Origin: Ga0077548 sp035440445
GTDB lineage: Bacteria > Pseudomonadota > Alphaproteobacteria > Rhizobiales > Xanthobacteraceae
NCBI GenBank assembly: GCA_035440445.1
Contig: DAORMJ010000008.1
Location: forward strand, 80,386 to 144,385
Direction: 5' to 3'
Length of the DNA: 64,000 bases
The notes under the pieces are model-generated. The model was given only the letters and a program-made list of their open reading frames with translations, did no database searches and was not told the origin of the DNA. Made by a program: the position numbers and the translations under genes. Of the stretch, positions 41,713 through 49,115 are shown in pieces; within the stretch, counting starts at the first letter, position 1, and each line of letters starts with the position of its first letter.

Positions 41713-42852
41713 ATGATTGTTCGCCAGTTTCTGATGTGGATCCAGACGGCGCCTCCGGGCGAACGAGCGGATGCGACCAGCGCGCTGGCCCGTGCATATC
41801 TCTATTCCGATCTTGCGAGCGGCGACCGAATGGCCGCGGAAGCGGCAATGACGGTGCTGCTCGACGATCCCTCGGTGCTTGTGCGCCGCGCTTTGGCGGA
41901 AGTACTTGCCAACAGCGAAGATGCGCCGCGCTCGGTCATTCTCGGTCTGACGCAGGACCAGATCGATATCGCCGAAATTGTCATCGAGCGCTCTCCGGCG
42001 CTGCTCGATGTCGAACTTGTCGATCTCGTCGCCAGTGGAAAAGAGCGGCTGCAACTCGCCGCTGCTTCACGCGAAGTGCTCTCCCGCGCTGTCGCTGCAG
42101 CGATCGCGGAAGTCGGGCATCCTTCCGCCTGTCTTCTGTTGATCGAGAATCCTGGCGCTGAGATGACAGGTGCTGGTCTGGCGCGCATTGCGGAACGGCA
42201 TGGCCATCTCGCTGCAATTCGTGATTCCTTGCTCGTGCGGGAAGACCTTCCGACCGAGACGCGGCAGGCGCTGGTTTCCACGCTTGCCGATACGCTTGCC
42301 CGCTTCGTGACGCATCGTGAATGGCTGCCGGAAGACCGCGCGAAATCGGTTGCGCGGGAAGCGTGCGACCGGGCCACCGTGGCGATTGCTGCGGGGCAAA
42401 CGCCTGAACAGGTCGCAGCACTCGTGCGTCACCTCGCGCAGACCGGACAGCTGACCGGGGCCTTGCTGTTGCGGGCGCTGTTGTCGGGCAATCTGCATTT
42501 TCTCATCGACGCGCTCGCCGAACTCTCCGGCCTTGCGCCGAACCGTATTTCGTCCGTGCTTGCCGATCGTTCGGGACACGGCTTCCGTGCCTTGTTCGAA
42601 CGCGCGGGCTTGCCGCAGGGCGCATATAGTGCATTCCGCGCGGCGATCGAAGTCGTGCAGGAAATGGGATTTGCCGGCACGCGGGGTTACACCGCGCTGG
42701 GCCGTTCCATGGTCGAGCAGGTGATTGCGCGTTACGCCCCGGAATCCGTCGGCGAACTCGACGAGCTCTATGCGCTGTTACGCCGTTTTGCGACCGAGGC
42801 CGCGCGCGACGAAGCCCGGCACTTCACCGCCGATCTGGTCGCTGCGGCGTAA
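41713..42852 (+). CDS. DUF2336 domain-containing protein
   Basis: A 379-residue, all-helical, HEAT-like protein. The DUF2336 profile is visible from about 5 to 270 (RADATSALARAYL..., EAAMTVLLDDPSVLVRRALAEVLA, LGLTQDQIDIAEIVIERSPAL). DUF2336 proteins are restricted mostly to Alphaproteobacteria and their function is unknown. It is transcribed toward the Hpt/response-regulator pair, whose genes converge on it (8-bp gap), so a link to phosphorelay signalling is an inference only. The start at 41713 follows a weak ribosome site. Confidence 0.85.
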   Translation: MIVRQFLMWIQTAPPGERADATSALARAYLYSDLASGDRMAAEAAMTVLLDDPSVLVRRALAEVLANSEDAPRSVILGLTQDQIDIAEIVIERSPALLDVELVDLVASGKERLQLAAASREVLSRAVAAAIAEVGHPSACLLLIENPGAEMTGAGLARIAERHGHLAAIRDSLLVREDLPTETRQALVSTLADTLARFVTHREWLPEDRAKSVAREACDRATVAIAAGQTPEQVAALVRHLAQTGQLTGALLLRALLSGNLHFLIDALAELSGLAPNRISSVLADRSGHGFRALFERAGLPQGAYSAFRAAIEVVQEMGFAGTRGYTALGRSMVEQVIARYAPESVGELDELYALLRRFATEAARDEARHFTADLVAAA

Positions 42853-42860
42853 TTGGGCTT

Positions 42861-43454
42861 TTAAGCGTTTGTTTTGATGCGCAAGCGCGGAGCGGCGTCT
42901 CCGGCGATTTCGGCGTAGCCGTCCTTCAACTCTTCGGCGAGATATTTCTCGACCAGGATCGAAAGCTGCTCGGCGATCTCCATCCCGTAAGGGTTCACCG
43001 GGCTGACCACTTCATCGCGGACGATCGCCTTGATCGTATCGACGTGATGGTCGATCAGCGCCATCGGAATGCGGCTTGCTTCGGGGGCGTGATGCAACAA
43101 CCGGCACAGGCTGGTCGCGATCCGCTCGGCGAGGGGATAACCAAGCGTGGTGGCTCCGCCCTTGATGTCATGCGCCGGCAGGACCAGACGTTCGACGGTC
43201 GCGCGGTCAAGACCCTTATCGTGAATCGCGCGGCGGGCCGTATCCAGCCGCTGACACTCGTCCTTCATCCAGATCGAGAATTCGTCTTTCAACTCTGCAA
43301 GCGCAGCTTCTGCGCGCGCAACGGCTGTCATATCGATGGTCGTCGGTCCCTGCGCATGGGTAACGACGTGCTTGAGCCGATGCGGCGGGACGATCACCGA
43401 GTGATCGTCAAAACGCTTCTCCGACAGTTTTTCGCCGTCCTGCTGATTTGCCAT
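42861..43454 (-). CDS. Histidine phosphotransfer (Hpt) domain protein
   Basis: A 197-residue protein. The Hpt motif AHDIKGGATTLGYP carries the phosphorylatable His95, in a four-helix bundle roughly 42-150. The first 40 residues are a disordered, charged extension. It would pass phosphate between a kinase receiver and a final response regulator. The gene lies directly downstream of a response-regulator gene on the same strand, 29 bp away, but no hybrid kinase is nearby. An in-frame TTG overlapping the regulator stop is an alternative start; ATG 43454 is preferred because it has AGGA upstream. Confidence 0.85.
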   Translation of the reverse strand: MANQQDGEKLSEKRFDDHSVIVPPHRLKHVVTHAQGPTTIDMTAVARAEAALAELKDEFSIWMKDECQRLDTARRAIHDKGLDRATVERLVLPAHDIKGGATTLGYPLAERIATSLCRLLHHAPEASRIPMALIDHHVDTIKAIVRDEVVSPVNPYGMEIAEQLSILVEKYLAEELKDGYAEIAGDAAPRLRIKTNA

Positions 43455-43483
43455 TGCAGGCTGTCCTGTTCTTTCGATCGGGT

Positions 43484-44080
43484 TCAAGCGGCCGTTCCGG
43501 GCCGCTGACCTGCGGTGCTTGAATCCGCTTGCTTGCGCTGCGCCTGAAGCCTGTTGTCGAGAGGCGCGACCTCGATGATCTCGGCGTCCTCGTTACCCTT
43601 GCGGCGCTCGGGACCGGTATATTTCGCGTTGGTGGTCCGGCGGCGATCGGGCCCGAAGTAAGTCTTGGTCTTGATGAAAGGCCGTGGTGCCAGCGTCACG
43701 CTCAGGATGCGCTCGTAGAGCGATTTCGCGGCTACCGGCTTGGTCAGAAACTCGGTCACGCCGGCATCGCGCGCTTCCATTACGCTGCGCTTCTCGGAAT
43801 GGCCGCTCAGCATGATGATTGGCACGAAGCGCGTGACCGGCGAGTTCGAATTACGCACGGTCTTGGTGAATTCGATGCCGTCATAGACCGGCATGGCCCA
43901 GTCGGTGATGACAATGTCCGGCTTCTGCGCGCTGAACATCTCGAGGCCCGACGCGCCGTCTTCGGCCTCGAAAATCTCGCGCGAGCCGAAGCCGTGCAGC
44001 AGTTGCCGCACGATACGCCGCATATGGGCGTTATCGTCGATCACTAGGAACTTGAGACGATTAAAATCAATCCGGATCAT
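43484..44080 (-). CDS. Response regulator with C-terminal GPxRR motifs
   Basis: A 198-residue protein. The receiver domain (1-125) has the acidic pair Asp15/Asp16, phospho-acceptor Asp60 and Lys114. No DNA-binding domain follows; instead a basic tail has two related motifs, FGPDRRR and TGPERRKG, and a Gln/Arg-rich end. Such tails occur in alphaproteobacterial single-domain regulators that act by protein contact. It heads a two-gene unit with the Hpt protein. Confidence 0.85.
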   Translation of the reverse strand: MIRIDFNRLKFLVIDDNAHMRRIVRQLLHGFGSREIFEAEDGASGLEMFSAQKPDIVITDWAMPVYDGIEFTKTVRNSNSPVTRFVPIIMLSGHSEKRSVMEARDAGVTEFLTKPVAAKSLYERILSVTLAPRPFIKTKTYFGPDRRRTTNAKYTGPERRKGNEDAEIIEVAPLDNRLQAQRKQADSSTAGQRPGTAA

Positions 44081-44175
44081 GCGCGCGCCTGGCTTCCGGG
44101 GTCAGGCGACCTGACGCGGAACCGGCTTCATTAGCGCCCGCCGGGCTTAATATTCGGTTGAGATATTGATCCGGA

Positions 44176-44958
44176 TCAGTAGCCGAACTGTTCGTTAAGA
44201 ATCCGTTCGTCGAGGCTGTGGCCGGGATCGAACAGCATCTCGACCGACGAATTCATGTCCATGCGTGCACTGACATGGACGACCGAGCGCACTTCGAAGT
44301 GGTCGGCGACCGCGTTCACCGGACGCTTCTGCTTTTCCAGAATCTCGATCTCGACCGTGCAGCGGTCTGGTACCATCGCGCCGCGCCAGCGCCGCGGGCG
44401 GAAAGGACTGATCGGGGTGAGCGCAAGAAAAGGTGCTGCCAGCGGTAAGATGGGTCCGTGCGCTGAAAGGTTATAGGCGGTCGAGCCTGTCGGGGTTGCG
44501 ATCAGCATGCCGTCGCAAATCAACTCCTCCATGCGGACCTTGCCATCGATCTGGATTCTCAGCTTGGCGGCTTGATACGATTGGCGCAGTAGCGAAACTT
44601 CGTTCAGGGCCGGCGCGCGATGCACTTTGCCGTCGATGTCGGTCGCCTCCATCATCAGGGGATGGATGACGTTGCGCTCCGCGACGGCCAGGCGTTCAAC
44701 CAAGCCGTCTTCGCGGAACTCGTTCATCAGAAAGCCGATGGTGCCGCGATGCATGCCGTAGATCGGGGTGCCGGTGTCGCGAAACTTGTGCAGCATCTGG
44801 AGCATGAAACCGTCGCCGCCGAGCGCTACGACGACTTCCGCCTGTTCCAGCGGGGCATTGCCATAGGCTTTTGCAAGCCGCACCCGGGCAGCAGCGGCGT
44901 CCGGCGCGCTGCTCGCGACGAAGGCGATCTTGTCGTAGTTTGGTGCGGTCTTCGTCAT
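44176..44958 (-). CDS. nadK: NAD kinase
   Basis: A 260-residue enzyme that phosphorylates NAD to NADP. The diagnostic GGDG (47-50) and the PTGSTAYNLSAHGPIL substrate-binding segment (near 155-170) are intact, followed by the beta-rich C-terminal domain. It is of the short bacterial ATP-NAD kinase type. It is divergent from cutA, whose start lies 31 bp away. Confidence 0.95.
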   Translation of the reverse strand: MTKTAPNYDKIAFVASSAPDAAAARVRLAKAYGNAPLEQAEVVVALGGDGFMLQMLHKFRDTGTPIYGMHRGTIGFLMNEFREDGLVERLAVAERNVIHPLMMEATDIDGKVHRAPALNEVSLLRQSYQAAKLRIQIDGKVRMEELICDGMLIATPTGSTAYNLSAHGPILPLAAPFLALTPISPFRPRRWRGAMVPDRCTVEIEILEKQKRPVNAVADHFEVRSVVHVSARMDMNSSVEMLFDPGHSLDERILNEQFGY

Positions 44959-44989
44959 GCGGAATGCAACGGACTTAATGGAGGCGGCT

Positions 44990-45331
44990 ATGGAGCGGCC
45001 AGTTCTCGTCTATACGACCTATCCTTCGCTTGTCGAGGCGGAGCGGACAGGACGGTTACTGGTGGAGCAGGGATTGGCCGCCTGCGTGAATATCCTGCCG
45101 GGCATGCAGTCGATCTATCGCTGGCAGGGGAAGGTCGAAAGCGCCGACGAGGCGGTCATGATCGTCAAGACGCGCGCCTCGCAAAAGGAAGCCGTGGAGG
45201 CCGTCGTCAAACGGCTCCATAGCTACGAAACGCCAGCCGTTCTGTTCCTGAATACGGAGGGTGGCAGCGCGGAATATGTAGGCTGGGTGCTATCGGAATC
45301 GCGCGGCGAAAAAATTGACGCTGACTCCTGA
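44990..45331 (+). CDS. cutA: CutA-family trimeric protein
   Basis: A 113-residue protein with the CutA fold: YTTYPSLVEAERTGRLLVEQGLAACVNILPGMQSIYRW includes the conserved CVN and the metal-linked YxW segment, and KTRASQKEAVEAVVKRLHSYETPAV follows. It was named for copper tolerance in E. coli, but the role of most homologues is unproven. The ATG at 44990 has GGAGG 5 bases upstream and gives the normal family length. It is divergent from the NAD kinase gene. Confidence 0.92.
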   Translation: MERPVLVYTTYPSLVEAERTGRLLVEQGLAACVNILPGMQSIYRWQGKVESADEAVMIVKTRASQKEAVEAVVKRLHSYETPAVLFLNTEGGSAEYVGWVLSESRGEKIDADS

Positions 45332-45341
45332 TCCCAGAAGC

Positions 45342-45370
45342 AAAAATGGCCGGCGTTTTCGCCGGCCATT
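45342..45370 (-). terminator. Terminator after btuB
   Basis: AATGGCCGGCG (45345-45355) / CGCCGGCCATT (45360-45370), followed on the minus strand by TTTGC. The stem is flanked by A and T runs, so it may also end cutA. Confidence 0.85.
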
Positions 45371-45392
45371 CTGAGCTTGTCTTGTTGCTTGC

Positions 45393-47297
45393 TTATTCGT
45401 AGCCGAACTTCACCCGCAGGCCACCCATGATGATCCGCGGCGAGCCGCGATAGGTGAAGACGTCTTCGTAGTGCTTATCGAAGAGGTTTTCCGCCTTGAT
45501 GTATGCGGTCGCGAATTTCGTCAGATCATACGACAATTGAGCGCGTACGAGCGAATAACCGGGCATCGTCACTGGAGAGGCGACGGCTGGCACGAACGAA
45601 GAGTCGGTGCGCTTGCCATTATAGACGGCTCCCAGGACGAAGCGTCCGCGGTTTTCAGCAAACAATGCGGTGGCTTCGAACGCCGCCGAATGCGGCGGGC
45701 GGCGCAGCGCCTGCTGGCCGAAGCGTGTCGTTGCATCGGTGTAGGTGTAGCTGGCACTGGTGCTGAACCAGTCCGCCCACTGCACCTTGGCGACGATCTC
45801 CACGCCGCGGCGATCGGCGTCCGCGGGATTGTTGATATAGGCCGCCCCGAATACCGGCTGATAGATTTCGTTGGTCAGCGTCATCTGAAAATACGTGATG
45901 TCCGTCACCACGCGGCCGTTGAAGAAGCGCTGCTCGAGACCGACATCCCAGCCGGTTGAATGCTCCGGCAGAAGACCGAAGTTCGGCAGGTTGAACGCGC
46001 TTCCTGCGACCTCGGCGAAGGTCGGGTCGGTGATGCCTTTGCCGATCGAGGAATGCAGGCGCGCGTTCAGCGGTGCGATCGTCTGCGAGAGCGCGACGCG
46101 CCAGGTGACGATGTCTTCGAAGTTCGAATTCCAGTCGTGACGCAGCGCGGTCGAGATGGTTGTCCCGGAGGGAAGGCTCACGACATATTCGCCCGCCAGA
46201 CCCGTGCGATCCCGGAAATAAGGATTGGCGTCGAAAATGCTCTGGTAGCGCTCATCCCGGCGGTCGACGAGCAGCGTGAAGCTATGCTGTTCGCCGCCGA
46301 AGAAGTTCGTATTGCCGAGGAGCGTCGCCTTATAGTCGAGCATCGTGCGCTTGCCGTCCGTCCCGAAGGACTGGAAGCCGGTCTCGAACGATGCGGTCTT
46401 CTCGTCGTAGTGACGAACATTCGCGCTATGGATGAGGCGGCCGTCGAATGTCTTCCAGGTGAAACCCAGCCGGCCGATGACGCTTTCGTAGGTGCCATTG
46501 GCCGGACCGTCGACGACATATCCGGTCTGCGGGCCGAAGAACGCCTGCGGGTCGTAGTCGTTCTTTCGGCTCGTGTAGCGCAGCACGCCCTCGATATTGA
46601 GGTCCTGCGTGACGTCGATGCCGCCCTTGAAGGTGAAAACGTTCGCGCTGTTGCCGTCGCGTTCGTCGCCGAAGCGCGAGATATTGTAGCCTTTCGAGGT
46701 GAGGCCGGAATAAGTGACCGACGCATAGACCGGCCCGGTCTGTCCGCGCAGATTGAAGCTGCCCGCAGTGGTCCGCAGTGCGCCGCTCTCTATCCTGAGA
46801 TCCGCGCGCGGCTTCGTGAGACCGCGACCGGAGCGGGTGATGATCGAGATCACGCCCGCATGCGCATTCGCGCCATAGATGCCGGACTGGGGACCGCGAA
46901 TGATTTCGACCCGTTCGACGTCGTCGATCGGAAAGTCCGCGAAATCGAAACCGCTGTCAGCGAGCTGATTGATTTCGATGCCATCGACCATGACCAGCAG
47001 GTGATTGGCTTCGCCGCCGCGGATGCGGACCTGCGTGAGCGTGCCGGTGTTGCCCGACGGCGAAACGTGCACGCCCGGCGCGAAGCGCAATGCATCGACC
47101 AGATTGGTGATGCCGTCGGCGCGAAGCTTGTCGCCTTGCAGCACGGTGACGGTTGCGCCGACGCGGTCGGCGGCCTGTGGCGTCTGCCCCGCGGAAATGA
47201 CGATGTCGGGCAGCACCGTGGTCTGTGCTGCCGCCGTGGAAACAAGAAAGGGTAGTGCGATCAGGCCGAGCGCTTGTGCGCCCGATGAACGAAACAT
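45393..47297 (-). CDS. btuB: TonB-dependent cobalamin receptor (BtuB-like)
   Basis: A 634-residue outer-membrane barrel that imports cobalamin using TonB energy. The signal peptide (about 1-24, ending AAA) precedes a TonB-box-like segment (LPDIVISA), the plug domain (VRIRGGEANHLLVMVDGIEINQ; VERVEIIRGPQSGIYGANAHAGVI) and the beta-barrel, ending in an aromatic/acidic RVKFGYE tail. Substrate assignment rests on the cobalamin riboswitch upstream. The start at 47297 has GGAGAG about 7 bases upstream. No btuCDF genes follow in the window. Confidence 0.93.
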   Translation of the reverse strand: MFRSSGAQALGLIALPFLVSTAAAQTTVLPDIVISAGQTPQAADRVGATVTVLQGDKLRADGITNLVDALRFAPGVHVSPSGNTGTLTQVRIRGGEANHLLVMVDGIEINQLADSGFDFADFPIDDVERVEIIRGPQSGIYGANAHAGVISIITRSGRGLTKPRADLRIESGALRTTAGSFNLRGQTGPVYASVTYSGLTSKGYNISRFGDERDGNSANVFTFKGGIDVTQDLNIEGVLRYTSRKNDYDPQAFFGPQTGYVVDGPANGTYESVIGRLGFTWKTFDGRLIHSANVRHYDEKTASFETGFQSFGTDGKRTMLDYKATLLGNTNFFGGEQHSFTLLVDRRDERYQSIFDANPYFRDRTGLAGEYVVSLPSGTTISTALRHDWNSNFEDIVTWRVALSQTIAPLNARLHSSIGKGITDPTFAEVAGSAFNLPNFGLLPEHSTGWDVGLEQRFFNGRVVTDITYFQMTLTNEIYQPVFGAAYINNPADADRRGVEIVAKVQWADWFSTSASYTYTDATTRFGQQALRRPPHSAAFEATALFAENRGRFVLGAVYNGKRTDSSFVPAVASPVTMPGYSLVRAQLSYDLTKFATAYIKAENLFDKHYEDVFTYRGSPRIIMGGLRVKFGYE

Positions 47298-47489
47298 GGA
47301 GGCTCTCCAACGATTGTCTTTGGACAAGTCGCGGAGGCGCGCGAAAGCGCGGAGCAAATTGCCCCGTTCGTTCGGATAGCCTGTTCGAGATGCAGCCCCA
47401 CCTGCGCCCCCACAACGGTTCACGTCTTCACGTGTCACCGCTGCGGGAATCCGCACCGATCGCACGCCCCGCGCGCCGGTTGGGTGACT

Positions 47490-47685
47490 GATGCGGTCGG
47501 TCTCCTGGCTTGCGGGTCGTCGCGCTCGCTCCGCCTTCCCAGACCTAGGGTCCAGTGGCACTTGAAGCGAACGCTACCGCTTACAGTTGCGGGGGCAGCT
47601 ACGGATTCGGATCGAAAACGCGATTCTCACCGTATTCCCATGTTCTTCGCGGCTTGCGCCGCTTGGAACACCGTCATCAGATTTC
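47490..47685 (-). promoter_or_regulatory. Cobalamin (AdoCbl) riboswitch
   Basis: In the btuB mRNA sense the element contains the core GCCCCCGCAACTGTAAGCGG, GCCACTG, GGGAAGGC and finally the B12 box AGCCAGGAGACC (47510-47499). The 5' part (ATGACGGTGTTCC and GGGAATACGGTGAGAATC) matches the P2-P3/P4 arms. It lies about 190 bases upstream of the btuB start, so cobalamin should repress btuB by folding of this leader. Confidence 0.93.
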
Positions 47686-47776
47686 ATCTAAACGCGGGAA
47701 CGGAATGGGAGTCAATTCTCGGCAAGACAGGTAGAGCGAGCGAGCCGCGCTGGAAAAGGAGCCCGGCCTTATCGGA

Positions 47777-47805
47777 ACAAAAAGGCCGCCGTTTCCGGCG
47801 GCCTT
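47777..47805 (-). terminator. Terminator after the metallo-hydrolase gene
   Basis: AAGGCCGCCG (47782-47791) / CGGCGGCCTT (47796-47805), followed on the minus strand by TTTGTT. Confidence 0.85.
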
Positions 47806-47830
47806 CGATTTCAGCCTGCGTTGGGACGCA

Positions 47831-48796
47831 TTATGCGGCGACGAGGCGGTAGCCGTCCCCGGCCTTTTCGATGCGGCCAAGCGACGGGAAGGGGAAGTGG
47901 AAACCTTGCACGCGCATCTTTTCCGCGGACACCATGTCGAAAGTTTTGCGGCGCGTCTCCTCGGCCTGCTTCGCATCCTGATCGAACATCGCATGCCAGC
48001 CGGGATTGTTGACGAAGAGGTAGGGCACGTTCGTCACGTCCGACTGGATGAAGAGCTTGTCATTGCCTGACGCAAGCACGAAAGACGTGTGGCCGGGCGT
48101 GTGGCCAAGGGTTGCGACCGAGGTCAGCCCCGGCACGACTTCCTTGCCGTGTTCGTATTGCGTGACCTTGTTCTTGAGGCCGTCGGCGAACACGCGCTTC
48201 ACGTTGGCGAAAGCGCCCTTGCGCGCGTCGGGCGCGCGGCTGATCTCGCCTTCATCGGTCCAGTACTTCCATTCCGCTGCCGGGACCCATACCTGCGCGT
48301 TGGGATAAGTCGGGTTTGCGCCGTTCAGGAGTCCGTTGATGTGGTCGCCGTGGAAATGTGAAATCACCACGTCCGTGATCTTGGCCGGATCGTAACCCGC
48401 AGCCGTAAGATTCTTCACCGTATTGCCGACCGCAGGATTCTGCGTGTTCGCAGCGGGACCCATTCCGGTGTCGATCAGAACGACGCGGTTGCCATTCGTG
48501 AACGCGAAGGGGTTGAAGGGAATGCTCAGCTTCTCCCCGTCCTGTCCGGCGGCTCTGAGCGCTTTCGCGACTTCTTCCTTCGCCTGGTTCACGACGAAGC
48601 GATCGGGAAGGGGGATCGTGTTGACGCCATCCGCAATGCCACAAACCTCGAGGCTGCCGACCTTGTATTTATTGAACCCAGCCGATTGCGCCATTGCCGA
48701 CGAAAAGAATGCCTCGATAAAACATGGCGCGAGCGAAAGCGCCCCCGCGGTTGCCGTGCTGCCCGCAAGTACCGAGCGGCGTGAAAGTCCAGTCAT
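47831..48796 (-). CDS. Tat-exported MBL-fold metallo-hydrolase
   Basis: A 321-residue metallo-beta-lactamase-fold protein. The N-terminus is a Tat signal (SRRSVLAGSTATAGALSLAP), so it is folded before export. The metal site is HFHGDH (His147, His149, Asp151, His152), with further ligands in GHTPGHTS and IQSDV. Hydrolase activity toward lactones, phosphodiesters or quorum signals cannot be separated by eye. The start at 48796 has GGGAG 6 bases upstream. Confidence 0.88.
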   Translation of the reverse strand: MTGLSRRSVLAGSTATAGALSLAPCFIEAFFSSAMAQSAGFNKYKVGSLEVCGIADGVNTIPLPDRFVVNQAKEEVAKALRAAGQDGEKLSIPFNPFAFTNGNRVVLIDTGMGPAANTQNPAVGNTVKNLTAAGYDPAKITDVVISHFHGDHINGLLNGANPTYPNAQVWVPAAEWKYWTDEGEISRAPDARKGAFANVKRVFADGLKNKVTQYEHGKEVVPGLTSVATLGHTPGHTSFVLASGNDKLFIQSDVTNVPYLFVNNPGWHAMFDQDAKQAEETRRKTFDMVSAEKMRVQGFHFPFPSLGRIEKAGDGYRLVAA

Positions 48797-49115
48797 ACAT
48801 TTCTCCCTGCGAATGGTCCCGTTCCGGTGGGACGTTCGGGCGACTGTATCAAAGTTTTTATTGCGCCGATGCAACGGTGCAAGGCGCATGCGCCCGTCCG
48901 CTGCGCTGCGGAAACTGCACTGACGGGGCTGGACCGGAATCGGCTGTTTCGCGCATATTCTTGCCATCCGGCGCTGGTTCAGTCCGGGGTCAGCCGCGAG
49001 CACGAACAACTTCCGTCCGGAAGCCAAATCAGCACCAATGTAGAAACTTGGCCGGCGGCGTCATGCCGCTTCATCGAAGCCTGGCAATGCCGGGCCGGTC
49101 AGCGAAGGGAATTCC
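48797..49115. other. Divergent intergenic region
   Basis: 319 bp between the metallo-hydrolase and the fused synthase-like gene. No gene was found. A 12-bp palindrome GGCGCATGCGCC lies at 48883-48894 and could be an operator. Confidence 0.45.
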
